Shown in pieces: positions 15,847 to 23,469 of a stretch of DNA of 32,188 nucleotides. Made by a program: the position numbers and the translations under genes. The DNA is taken from positions 1 through 32,188 of the forward strand of contig DIWB01000039.1 in the NCBI GenBank assembly GCA_002428385.1. Reading direction: 5' to 3'. The stretch is from Bacteroidales bacterium UBA6117. Its GTDB lineage: Bacteria; Bacteroidota; Bacteroidia; Bacteroidales; VadinHA17. The notes under the pieces were generated by a model. It did not search any database. It worked only from the letters and a program-made list of their open reading frames with translations, and was not told the DNA's origin. How positions within the stretch are numbered: position 1 is the stretch's first letter; each line of letters begins with the position of its first letter.

Positions 15847-16681
15847 TGTGCTGAGTATGAGTGGTTACATTGTTGTTTTCCGTGTACGCGTCAAAAGCCT
15901 TTTTTACTGATCCGTGAAGAAGCAGAAGCTTTCTTGATGTTTCCGGGTCGAGTCCAAGTTCGTCGGATATCATTTTTGTTCCCCTCCGTATAAGTTTCTG
16001 GTTGGTAAGCTGCATATTTACCATTTTATTTCCCTTAACTCTTCCCAGCCTTATCATGGTTGAAGTAGTGATCATGTTGAGAACCAGTTTCTGGGCTGTG
16101 CCTGCTTTCATCCTGGTGCTTCCGGTGACAAATTCGGGTCCGGTAATCACCTCGATTGCCACATCGGCATTCTCAGCGACCGGGGTTCCGGGATTACAGG
16201 TAATTGCGCCGGTGAATATCCCATGCTGCCGGGCCAGTTTCAATGCTCCGACTACATAGGGCGTTGTTCCGGAGGCAGCAATTCCCACTACCACATCGGA
16301 GGGTGTGGGATTGAAGGCCAGTATGTCGTTCCAGCCCAGTTCTTCATTATCTTCAGCCATCTCCACCGCTTTTCTGATTGCCCTGTCGCCTCCTGCAATC
16401 AGTCCGATCACATAACCATGATCGAGTCCAAAGGTGGGAGGTATCTCGGATGCATCAACAATGCCAAGACGTCCGCTGGTTCCCGCGCCGATATAAAAAA
16501 GCCTGCCTCCCTTCTTCATCCTTGCAACCACAGCTTCGACCAGCCTGGCGATTTCGGGGATTGATTTTCTTACAACTACGGGTACTTTCTGGTCTTCGGT
16601 GTTTATGGATTCGAGCAATTCCAGTACCGGCATTTTCTCGAGATCGTGGTAATGGGATTCTGATTCAGTTACGCTTGACAT
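15839..16681 (-). CDS. murQ: N-acetylmuramic acid 6-phosphate etherase
   Basis: The enzyme cleaves the lactyl ether of MurNAc-6-phosphate to give GlcNAc-6-phosphate and D-lactate during peptidoglycan recycling in the cytosol. The 280-residue sequence contains the family signature 'YIGAGTSGRLGIVDASEIPPTFG' with catalytic E79, 'AGGDRAIRKAVEMAED' with the second acidic patch, 'GIAASGTTPYV', and 'TGSTRMKAGTAQKLVLNM'. Length is close to E. coli MurQ (298). It follows the BadF-type kinase gene by 26 bases and overlaps the SIS isomerase gene by 8 bases. The kinase upstream could supply MurNAc-6-phosphate or GlcNAc-6-phosphate. Confidence 0.95.
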   Translation of the reverse strand: MSSVTESESHYHDLEKMPVLELLESINTEDQKVPVVVRKSIPEIARLVEAVVARMKKGGRLFYIGAGTSGRLGIVDASEIPPTFGLDHGYVIGLIAGGDRAIRKAVEMAEDNEELGWNDILAFNPTPSDVVVGIAASGTTPYVVGALKLARQHGIFTGAITCNPGTPVAENADVAIEVITGPEFVTGSTRMKAGTAQKLVLNMITTSTMIRLGRVKGNKMVNMQLTNQKLIRRGTKMISDELGLDPETSRKLLLLHGSVKKAFDAYTENNNVTTHTQHNE

Positions 16682-16707
16682 ATTCAGATAATTATGAGAG
16701 TAATAGC

Positions 16708-17553
16708 TTACGGGTTTTCCCTGTGATACCGGATGAGTCCTTCAACAGGGTCCTGACTGACAGAAGAGATTTCAAAGCCGTTCTTTTTGAAGACATCCTC
16801 CAGGATATCCCTGAAATGCCAGGCCACTGATCCGGTAACAGCTATTCCTGTATCGGGCGGGGAAAGATAAAGCTTCAGGTTTCTGTTCACGAACTCCCCG
16901 AAAGAAGTTTCAACAAGATCCCTGCAGTAGGGTTTCTCGATGTGATCCTTGAGGAATTTTACAAAACCTCCTATATACCTGCTGGGAAACACACCCCGGT
17001 ACACGTTGGACACAATCTCATCCTTTTCGGCCCCGTAAATGGCTCTGAATTCATCTGCAAGCCCTAAGGGCATAATTCCCCTGAGGAAATCGGCTATCAG
17101 CTTCTTGCCCAGGGCGGCTCCGCTTCCTTCATCACCCAGGATAAAACCGAGGGGAGGAACATTTGCAGTGATATTTCTGCCGTCATAATACCCTGAGTTC
17201 GATCCGGTGCCGATCATGCATATGTAGCCTGCCCTGTTACCGAGCAAACCCCGTGCAGCTCCTGTCAGGTCGGAATGAACATATACCTTAACACCTGGCA
17301 GAGCTGAATTGATTGCTTCCGCCACCTTAAGCAACATAGCCTCACCCGCACAGCCGGCACCGTAGAACCAGACCGCATCAACAGGTGGATTATTCAATGC
17401 CGGCAGGACTTCGAGCGACACAACCTCCCGTATTGTCTCCTTCGATACAAAATTGGGATTGAGTCCGATGGTTGGAACGATTCCGGTCTCTTCCGAACCG
17501 GATACGGCACACCAGTTTGTTTTGGTTCCGCCGCTTTCAGCTATGAGTTTCAT
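16708..17553 (-). CDS. BadF/BadG-type ATPase, probable GlcNAc/MurNAc kinase
   Basis: The 281-residue cytosolic protein has the ASKHA kinase layout: phosphate-1 loop 'AESGGTKTNWCAV' at the N terminus, 'GAGCAGEAM', the adenosine-side motif 'IGTGSNSGYYDG' and 'GFILGDEGSGAALGKKLI', which is typical of N-acetylglucosamine kinases of the BadF/BadG/BcrA/BcrD family. Being the first gene of the operon ahead of murQ, it probably phosphorylates an amino sugar released from the cell wall. GlcNAc, MurNAc and glucosamine cannot be told apart by reading. It is divergent from the Hdr cluster (174 bases between the two starts). Confidence 0.85.
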   Translation of the reverse strand: MKLIAESGGTKTNWCAVSGSEETGIVPTIGLNPNFVSKETIREVVSLEVLPALNNPPVDAVWFYGAGCAGEAMLLKVAEAINSALPGVKVYVHSDLTGAARGLLGNRAGYICMIGTGSNSGYYDGRNITANVPPLGFILGDEGSGAALGKKLIADFLRGIMPLGLADEFRAIYGAEKDEIVSNVYRGVFPSRYIGGFVKFLKDHIEKPYCRDLVETSFGEFVNRNLKLYLSPPDTGIAVTGSVAWHFRDILEDVFKKNGFEISSVSQDPVEGLIRYHRENP

Positions 17554-17674
17554 AATTCAAAAATACGAAAATTATTTAACCAGCCCTCTGCCCTCCGCCC
17601 CCTGCCTTTCTGTACGTATTTATACTCACTGAAAAATAGGCTTTAAACCTCTTATATGCCTGAGTTCAAAAGGG

Positions 17675-17682
17675 TACTTTTG
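17675..17682 (+). promoter_or_regulatory. candidate -7 box of the Hdr-like cluster
   Basis: TACTTTTG fits TAnnTTTG. Transcription would begin near 17688 and leave a leader of about 40 bases. No good TTG -33 element was found upstream. It is the only such box on the plus strand in the 174-base divergent region 17554-17727, which otherwise shows no gene or hairpin. Confidence 0.4.
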
Positions 17683-17714
17683 TTGTTAATGAATTAACAG
17701 ACCCTGATTTAATT

Positions 17715-17720
17715 AAGGAA
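17715..17720 (+). promoter_or_regulatory. Shine-Dalgarno site of the first Hdr-like gene
   Basis: AAGGAA lies 7 bases before the ATG at 17728. It is a stronger ribosome site than those of most genes in this window and supports that ATG over the next one at 17740. Confidence 0.55.
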
Positions 17721-17727
17721 ATCCTGA

Positions 17728-18438
17728 ATGGAAAACTACATGGAACTTTTAAGGCAGGACATTAGGTTTGTGGAAGGTCTTAAAGCGTGCATGAATTGTG
17801 GTATCTGTACAGCAATTTGTCCTGCCGCCGAATTCTACGACTATGACCCTCGAAAAATTGTTGATACCGTCCAGAAGGGTGACAATGAGGAAATTGAAAA
17901 ACTACTCAAGTCAGAGACAATCTGGTATTGCGGGGAGTGCATGTCGTGCAAGACGAGATGTCCGAGAGGCAACACCCCGGCTCTTGTGGTGATGGCACTC
18001 AGGACTCTTTCCCAGAACCTGGGATTCTTCACGGAGTCTGAAAAGGGAAGACAGCAGTTTGTAATCAAAAGGACTGTTGGTGAGAACATTTTCAAATACG
18101 GATATTGCGTTGCCACATATGCTGTAAGGCCCGACATGCATCTTGAACAGGGCCCGATCTGGAAGTATATTCTCGAAAACACCTATGATGTATACGAACG
18201 TCTCGGAGGTCAGATTAACGAACTGGGAGCCGGACCTTTGCGAAAGATCCCGGAAGACGCAAAGGAAGAACTCAGGAAGATATTTGAGGTAACCGGAGGG
18301 ACAGAGATGTTTGAGACCATTGAGACCCACTCAAGGAAAAAGGCCTCGGAAATGGGGCTTCAATACGATGAGGAAGGAATCGACAATGAATACTTCATTG
18401 AGACATATACAGCTGCAAATAAGAAACACACCTTCTGA
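17728..18438 (+). CDS. HdrC-like 4Fe-4S dicluster protein (first copy, with C-terminal extension)
   Basis: The 236-residue protein has two ferredoxin-type clusters: C21, C24, C27, C31 ('CMNCGICTAICP') and C68, C71, C74, C78 ('CGECMSCKTRCP'). These match HdrC of heterodisulfide reductases, which shuttles electrons between HdrA and HdrB. Beyond residue 90 an unusual extension of about 145 residues follows, without further cysteine clusters, with 'PIWKYILENTYDVYERLGGQ' and an acidic, helical C terminus. Such longer HdrC1 subunits (about 230 residues) are known in sHdr-type clusters. The stop is 15 bases before the HdrB-like gene. No membrane segment; soluble cytoplasmic subunit. Confidence 0.88.
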   Translation: MENYMELLRQDIRFVEGLKACMNCGICTAICPAAEFYDYDPRKIVDTVQKGDNEEIEKLLKSETIWYCGECMSCKTRCPRGNTPALVVMALRTLSQNLGFFTESEKGRQQFVIKRTVGENIFKYGYCVATYAVRPDMHLEQGPIWKYILENTYDVYERLGGQINELGAGPLRKIPEDAKEELRKIFEVTGGTEMFETIETHSRKKASEMGLQYDEEGIDNEYFIETYTAANKKHTF

Positions 18439-18453
18439 TCCAAATAATTCAGC

Positions 18454-19515
18454 ATGAAACAAGAAGAAAATACAAGAGTCTGGCGCGATTACCAGAAAGA
18501 AATTGCAGACGATCATTTCTTTTATGTGAGATCGTGTATCAGGCAGAGTTTTTTCCCGGGCTCGGAACAGTTTTTCCTGCAACTGATGCGTGATGTTCTG
18601 GGGAAGGATGTGTACGAGAATCCGTCGCATACTACCTGTACCGGAATTGGTTACCATGGTGATGTGGTTCCTTTCTCGACTATCCAGACAGTAGTCGCAC
18701 GCCATTATGCCCTAATGAAGGAGTCCGGATACAAAAATGTCGCAGTCTCCTGCGTAACCTCCTTCGGCATCTACACAGAGATACTGGAGACCTGGAAGCA
18801 TTTTCCCGAAGAGCTTGAGAAAACAAGGGAATTCTTGTACAAGGCTACCGGAAGGGAATTTGACCTGCCTGAGAATGTTGCTCATACAAGTGATATCATA
18901 TACAAGTTCCGCGACGAAATAGCCGCCAGGGCAAAGTATCCCCTTGTTAATAAATTAACGGGAGAACCGTTGAGGGTCGTGGAACATATCGGATGCCACT
19001 ATTCCAAGATGTTCCCTAAATATGGAGTGGGTGGAGCAGAATTTCCTCAGGTACTGAGTGGAATGGTTGAGTCGTGGGGGGGTCAGATTGTTGATTATCC
19101 GGAAAGAAGACATTGCTGCGGTTTCGGATTCAGGCAATACCTGGTTCAGGCAAACCGAGGGTATTCATTGTCGAATACTGTCAAGAAGTTTTCATCAATG
19201 AAACCGTACAAGCCAGACCTGGTTATTACCAACTGCCCGGGATGCAATATGTTCATGGATAAGTGGCAGTACACAATAAAGGAAATGGAGGGTTTAACAT
19301 ACGGGGAAAATGGGGAGTCGATCCCAATTCTTACCTATGAGGAACTTGCCGGCCTGGTTATGGGACGCAACCCCTGGGACCTCGGGCTTCAATTCCACAT
19401 GGTTCAGTCGGAGCCGCTTCTCAGGAAGATGGGCATCGAATTTGATCCCAGCGATAAATTCAAGACCAAGGACGGAAGGCAGATGCCGATTCCGGAAAAT
19501 CTGATAAACTCCTGA
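18454..19515 (+). CDS. HdrB-like CCG-domain protein with a degenerate first CCG motif
   Basis: The 353-residue protein has two cysteine-rich CCG regions. The C-terminal one is complete: C181, C221-C222-G, C261 and C264 ('CHYSKMF', 'HCCGFGF', 'NCPGCNMF'), enough for one noncubane-type cluster site. The N-terminal one keeps the spacing (C28, x33, C62, x37, C100) but reads C-T-G (62-64) instead of C-C-G and CVTS (100-103) instead of CxxC, so two ligands are missing. HdrB normally holds two noncubane [4Fe-4S] clusters that split disulfides. This subunit can bind only one canonical cluster. It ends one base before the ATG of the HdrA-like gene, and begins 15 bases after HdrC, so it is clearly in the same operon. 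Confidence 0.88.
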   Translation: MKQEENTRVWRDYQKEIADDHFFYVRSCIRQSFFPGSEQFFLQLMRDVLGKDVYENPSHTTCTGIGYHGDVVPFSTIQTVVARHYALMKESGYKNVAVSCVTSFGIYTEILETWKHFPEELEKTREFLYKATGREFDLPENVAHTSDIIYKFRDEIAARAKYPLVNKLTGEPLRVVEHIGCHYSKMFPKYGVGGAEFPQVLSGMVESWGGQIVDYPERRHCCGFGFRQYLVQANRGYSLSNTVKKFSSMKPYKPDLVITNCPGCNMFMDKWQYTIKEMEGLTYGENGESIPILTYEELAGLVMGRNPWDLGLQFHMVQSEPLLRKMGIEFDPSDKFKTKDGRQMPIPENLINS

Positions 19516-19516
19516 G

Positions 19517-20545
19517 ATGAATCCTCATGTTATCGTGATAGGAGGGGGAACGGCCGGTATGGAAGCGGCCGGTCGTCTTGCGAGGGCAGGGATGTCGGTG
19601 ACTCTTATTGAGAAAGGAAAGGATCTGGGAGGGCATCTCAGGGACTGGTACCATCTTTTCCCGGACCGGCGCAGCAGCGATGAAGTCCTCGAATATCTCA
19701 AAGGTCAGATCTCCCATCAGAATATAAGGTTGCTTACCGGACAACAGGTAACAGGATTTATCCATAAGGGTAACGAGTTCACGGTAAGTACCGGAAACGG
19801 AGATACGATAAACGGCGATGCCCTTTTGCTGGCAACCGGCTTTGACCTTTTCAAAAGCGAAAGAAAGGAAGAGTACGGCTATGGCATTTATGAAAATGTA
19901 ATTACATCAGCCGACCTTGAAGCAATGTTCAGAAAGAAAGAGGTTAAACTGGTCAGCGGTAAAAAGCCTGAAAGGATTGGATTTTTACATTGTGTGGGTT
20001 CGAGGGATGAGAAAGTCGGCAATATATACTGTTCGAAGCTTTGCTGCGTCACTGCTGTGAAGCAGGCCATAGAGGTAAAAAAGATCTTTCCGGCCAGCAA
20101 GGTCTTTTGTTTCTATATGGATATGAGGATGGGAGGCGCCCTGTATGAAGAACTTTACAAGGAAGCCCAGGAGAAGTATTCAGTTGGTTTCATCCGCGGG
20201 AAAGTGTCGGAAGTAGCTGTAAACATAAACAACCGTCTGGTTGCAAAAGTCGAGGATACCCTGGTGGGAAGGCCCCTGAAAATGGAGCTCGACATGCTTG
20301 TGCTGATGGCGGGGATGGAAATGTCGGAAGATGCTGTCAGGCTTGCGAAGGAGACAAATCTCCAAATGGGAGAGAACAGGTTTTTCAAGCCGGCCGACCA
20401 TCACTTTGGAACCAATATGGGTAATGTAAACGGAGTGTTTTATGCAGGAGCATGCACTGCTCCGCTGAATATAACCGAGACCATTTCCCATGCCCGGAGC
20501 GCGGTTACCGAGATTGTCAATTATCTGAACACAGGAAGAAAGTAA
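19517..20545 (+). CDS. short HdrA-like flavoprotein
   Basis: The 342-residue protein binds FAD through 'VIVIGGGTAGMEAAGRLA' (residues 5-22) and 'VTLIEKGKDLGGHL'. It carries the HdrA [4Fe-4S] cysteines C159, C172, C176 and C177 in C-x12-C-x3-CC ('GFLHCVGSRD' and 'YCSKLCCVTAVKQA'), and ends with 'GVFYAGACTAPLNITETISHA'. Methanogen HdrA has about 650 residues with extra ferredoxin domains; these are absent, and the size equals that of sHdrA or QmoA-type short HdrA proteins. It may transfer electrons between HdrC subunits and the membrane subunit. It follows the HdrB gene after one base and is followed by HdrC2 after one base (TAA-A-ATG). Confidence 0.9.
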   Translation: MNPHVIVIGGGTAGMEAAGRLARAGMSVTLIEKGKDLGGHLRDWYHLFPDRRSSDEVLEYLKGQISHQNIRLLTGQQVTGFIHKGNEFTVSTGNGDTINGDALLLATGFDLFKSERKEEYGYGIYENVITSADLEAMFRKKEVKLVSGKKPERIGFLHCVGSRDEKVGNIYCSKLCCVTAVKQAIEVKKIFPASKVFCFYMDMRMGGALYEELYKEAQEKYSVGFIRGKVSEVAVNINNRLVAKVEDTLVGRPLKMELDMLVLMAGMEMSEDAVRLAKETNLQMGENRFFKPADHHFGTNMGNVNGVFYAGACTAPLNITETISHARSAVTEIVNYLNTGRK

Positions 20546-20546
20546 A

Positions 20547-20891
20547 ATGGAGAAATTCGGATTTTCCCTTACGAAGGCCCGTGTAATCGACTATGATGCA
20601 AACGACCGCAGCATTGTCTCTTACATTCTCGAAAGGGAGCCAAGTCTGAATCTCTGCATCGAATGCGGATGCTGTTCGGCTGCATGTACAACCGGGAATT
20701 TCACAGGATTCAGTCTGAGGGAGATCCATATACTTTTAAAGAGGGGTGAGAATGATCTGGTAAGGCAGAAGATCAGAAAGTGCATGCTTTGCGGGAAATG
20801 CATTCTCGTCTGCCCGAGAGGTGTAAACACCAGAAATGTGGTATTCCTGGCAAAACAGGCGTTCACGAAAAATGAAGGCTATGAATTTTGA
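20547..20891 (+). CDS. HdrC-like 4Fe-4S dicluster protein (second copy, minimal)
   Basis: The 114-residue protein has two clusters: C37, C40, C43, C47 ('CIECGCCSAACTTG', with an additional cysteine C42) and C79, C82, C85, C89 ('CMLCGKCILVCPRG'). It has none of the long extension seen in the first HdrC-like protein and looks like a minimal electron relay. Its last residues overlap the start of the membrane-anchored gene, so translation is coupled. Position between the HdrA-like and the CCG membrane subunit matches HdrC2 of the C1-B1-A-C2-B2 order. Confidence 0.88.
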   Translation: MEKFGFSLTKARVIDYDANDRSIVSYILEREPSLNLCIECGCCSAACTTGNFTGFSLREIHILLKRGENDLVRQKIRKCMLCGKCILVCPRGVNTRNVVFLAKQAFTKNEGYEF

Positions 20892-22788
20892 TCCATTCAT
20901 CATACCGTTCAATATCGGGCTTTACTTCATACTCATCTATGCTGTAGTCCGGAGCGTGATATGGTTCAGGGAGCTTTCGAGGCCCGACAAGCTGAGGCTT
21001 CAGCGGGGATTCTTCGGTAAGGCTTTTGGACAGAGCCTGAAGGAGATATTTCTCGAAAGCCTTATACACAGAAAGATACTAAAGTCTAATCCCCGCCTGG
21101 GTTACATGCATATGAGCCTTGCCTTCGGATGGTTTCTTCTGATACTTTTCGGAACCATCGAGGCCGATATATTCGGGGAACGGCATCTTAACCCTCCATA
21201 CAAGGCCATCTTCTTCAAGTTTTTCAGTCCCGATCATGGAAAGACCTTCTTCGAGGCTTCCTATGCTTTTTTAATGGACCTTATCCTGGCTTTTATCCTT
21301 TCAGGGCTGGTTCTGGCAGTGACAAAGAGGTTTTTTTCAAGGGTTGTCGGGATGAAAAAGACAACAAAGCTCAAGCCCCTCGACAAAGTTGCACTTACTT
21401 CCCTGTGGCTGATTTTTCCAAGCCGCCTGATTGCAGAGAGTCTGACCAGCGGGGCTTACGGGACAGGCAGTTTTCTGACAGGAAACCTCGGTGCTGCCCT
21501 TGCATCCTTTCTTCCTGCGAATGAACTTGCCTATCCTTTCTGGTGGCTGTATTCGCTGTCGCTTGGCACATTTTTCGTTTTGCTTCCGCTTACAAGATAC
21601 CTTCACATACCTACTGAGCTGTTCCTGATATTTATGAGAAATTCAGGAATCAGGACCGGCGACAAGCCAGGAAGCTTTTCCGAGGTGGAAGTGCACTCAT
21701 GCTCTTCCTGCGGAATGTGCATCGATGTTTGCCAGCTTGGTTTTTCAGCGGGTATCCACACAATTCAGGCGACATATCTGATGAAGGGAATCAGGAACAG
21801 TGATTACATTCATGATATTGCCCACAATTGCCTGATGTGCGGCAGGTGTGACCAGATATGCCCGGTTGGCATTGAGATATCTCCAATAAGGATGATCGTC
21901 AGGAGAATCGAAGAAAATGACCGTGTGTACGAGAACAGCTGGAATGGATATTTCAGGAACAGGCTGAATGTGCCTGCCCCGAAGCAGGATAACAAACCAT
22001 CGTATGACTTTCTTCCCGCACCTGTATCGAAGAAAGCTGATGTGCTTTACTTTGCCGGGTGCATGACGCATCTTACTCCATCGATCAAAAAAGCCATGGT
22101 GAAGATTCTGGATGCATCCGGACTTAACTGGTCGTTCATTGACGAGGATGGTGGAGCATGCTGCGGAAGACCCCTGATGCTGGCAGGAAATGACAGGGAA
22201 GCCAGGGAACTTATCAACTTTAACTCTCAGCTTATCTGGAAATCCGGTGCACATACCCTGGTTACATCGTGTCCTATTTGCTATAAGGTGTTCCGGGAGA
22301 GCTATTACCTTGATGTCGAAGTTCTTCATCATTCGCAGTTTATAAAAAACCTTATCGATGAAGGTCTTGTCAATATGAATTTCCTTCAGAAGAGGGTCAC
22401 CTACCACACTCCATGCGAACTCGGCCGGCGTTCAGGAGTGTATGAGGAGCCTAAGGAAGTTATCAGGCATGTGGCAACACTGGAGCCAACCGGTTATGAT
22501 GATGAGAATTCATTATGCTGCGGCGGCAGCCTGGGCAACATAATGCTCAGTCACGACAAGAGGCGCGGAATTGCTGAGGATGTCACGGCCAGACTGACTG
22601 CAAATGACCCTGATTCGCTCATTACTGCCTGCCCCCTGTGCAAAAAGACCCTTGCACAGGCAACCAGTACCCGGGTTGTGGATATTGCCGAACTGGTTGC
22701 AGAAGCAATTGCTGATGCACCGGCGCTAAAAAAAAATCCATCACGGCATAAAAAAAAGGTAGTAAGAGAGTCCGCAGCATCCTTATGA
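20881..22788 (+). CDS. membrane-anchored HdrDE/EMO-like protein: cytochrome-b-like domain, two 4Fe-4S clusters, two CCG domains
   Basis: The 635-residue protein begins with a DsrM/HdrE/narI-like membrane region (about 8-29, 73-92, 127-148, 168-186, 218-240). Two ferredoxin clusters follow (C274, C277, C280, C284; C317, C320, C323, C327), then two complete CCG domains (C394, C427-C428, C464/C467 and C512, C546-C547, C584/C587). This is the layout of membrane HdrD-type proteins that link Fe-S chemistry to menaquinone, such as DsrMK-type subunits or the EMO (ETF:menaquinone oxidoreductase) family. Histidines at or in helices are few (H76, H242), and the usual 'WWLH' is 'WWLY', so fewer heme sites than in EMO are likely. 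The start at 20881 gives a clean membrane N terminus; 20872 is also possible. The upstream reading frame from 20836 overlaps HdrC2 by 56 bases. Confidence 0.85.
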   Translation: MNFDPFIIPFNIGLYFILIYAVVRSVIWFRELSRPDKLRLQRGFFGKAFGQSLKEIFLESLIHRKILKSNPRLGYMHMSLAFGWFLLILFGTIEADIFGERHLNPPYKAIFFKFFSPDHGKTFFEASYAFLMDLILAFILSGLVLAVTKRFFSRVVGMKKTTKLKPLDKVALTSLWLIFPSRLIAESLTSGAYGTGSFLTGNLGAALASFLPANELAYPFWWLYSLSLGTFFVLLPLTRYLHIPTELFLIFMRNSGIRTGDKPGSFSEVEVHSCSSCGMCIDVCQLGFSAGIHTIQATYLMKGIRNSDYIHDIAHNCLMCGRCDQICPVGIEISPIRMIVRRIEENDRVYENSWNGYFRNRLNVPAPKQDNKPSYDFLPAPVSKKADVLYFAGCMTHLTPSIKKAMVKILDASGLNWSFIDEDGGACCGRPLMLAGNDREARELINFNSQLIWKSGAHTLVTSCPICYKVFRESYYLDVEVLHHSQFIKNLIDEGLVNMNFLQKRVTYHTPCELGRRSGVYEEPKEVIRHVATLEPTGYDDENSLCCGGSLGNIMLSHDKRRGIAEDVTARLTANDPDSLITACPLCKKTLAQATSTRVVDIAELVAEAIADAPALKKNPSRHKKKVVRESAASL

Positions 22789-22823
22789 TCACCATTTTAC
22801 TTAAATTGTTAATAACTTCTTCG

Positions 22824-22853
22824 TTTGCATGCAAAATGTTGGTACTATATTTG
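22824..22853 (+). promoter_or_regulatory. well-formed promoter (TTTG / TATATTTG) with an overlapping palindrome
   Basis: The -33 box TTTG (22824-22827) and the -7 box TATATTTG (22846-22853) are separated by 18 bases, close to the Bacteroidota consensus. The predicted start is near 22858, with a leader of about 75 bases before the ATG at 22933. The 12-base palindrome TTTGCATGCAAA (22824-22835) covers the -33 box and could be an operator. Confidence 0.65.
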
Positions 22854-22932
22854 CATTTTTCGAGAACTGAATGCATACTCTAAATGTTAATATTACGTTC
22901 TAATAAGGTTGTTAGTCAAAAAATACCATAAT

Positions 22933-23469
22933 ATGAAAGGAAAAATCTTTACCCTTTTTAGTCTGTTTATGCTGTTTATCTGGTCGTGCGGGAGCGAATC
23001 TCCGAAGTTAAAAGTATCGGAAAATGCTGTTGTACAGGAATCAGACGGCACTTTTGCACTTAGTCTCGACGATGCTGCATGCTACAGTGACGCTGACAAT
23101 CCTGCAAGCAATACTGCTGAATGGAAGGTTGTTGTGTCGGAGCCGGGAACCTACAAGGTATGGCTTTCAAGTGCAACCAGGGATACAACTGATCTGAGCT
23201 ACATCAACTCTGTCAGGATAAGTCTTCTCGACAAGCTTATAGAAGTTGATCCCGCAATCGACAGGGTGGTACTTGATTCCAAAGAAGTTTCATTCCCGTA
23301 TTTCAGGGCTGATTCCTATGCCGGATCGTTCTATTTTTCAGAACCCGGGGAATACAGTCTCCAGGTGATAAGTGAAAAAATTCTGCCCAAGGAAGCAATG
23401 AACAGCAGCAAGGAGGAGAGTATCGACACCAAACTGGTTTCGGTGATACTCACTCCAATGACGCGCTGA
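22933..23469 (+). CDS. small lipoprotein with a beta-rich domain, function unknown
   Basis: The 179-residue precursor has a lipoprotein signal peptide (residues 1-18) with a lipobox-like 'LFIWSC', C19 being the lipidated cysteine. The mature region is beta-rich ('EWKVVVSEPGTYKVWLSSATRD', 'DKLIEVDPAIDRVVLDSKE', 'FSEPGEYSLQVISE'), reminiscent of the small carbohydrate-binding-type sandwich modules attached to Bacteroidota surface enzymes, but there is no catalytic motif. The start at 22933 is preferred over a TTG at 22909 because the signal peptide begins there. It has its own strong promoter and overlaps the 3' end of convergent purL by 20 bases. The role is unknown. Confidence 0.75.
   Translation: MKGKIFTLFSLFMLFIWSCGSESPKLKVSENAVVQESDGTFALSLDDAACYSDADNPASNTAEWKVVVSEPGTYKVWLSSATRDTTDLSYINSVRISLLDKLIEVDPAIDRVVLDSKEVSFPYFRADSYAGSFYFSEPGEYSLQVISEKILPKEAMNSSKEESIDTKLVSVILTPMTR

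Noticed and set aside
17558..17565. TATTTTTG on the minus strand as a promoter of the murQ operon
   Set aside because: The box ends only about 5 bases before the ATG at 17553, so transcription would start at or inside the start codon, and no -33 element fits.
20836..20880. An earlier start (20836) for the membrane Hdr-like protein
   Set aside because: It would overlap HdrC2 by 56 bases and add a basic segment with no membrane or family character.
21745..22407. A 220-residue minus-strand open frame
   Set aside because: It is antisense to the CCG-domain region of the membrane Hdr-like gene and has no family features.
17728..22788. A methanogen-type heterodisulfide reductase
   Set aside because: The HdrA is short, no mvh hydrogenase or F420 gene is nearby, and the genomic setting is bacterial; no CoM/CoB chemistry is expected.
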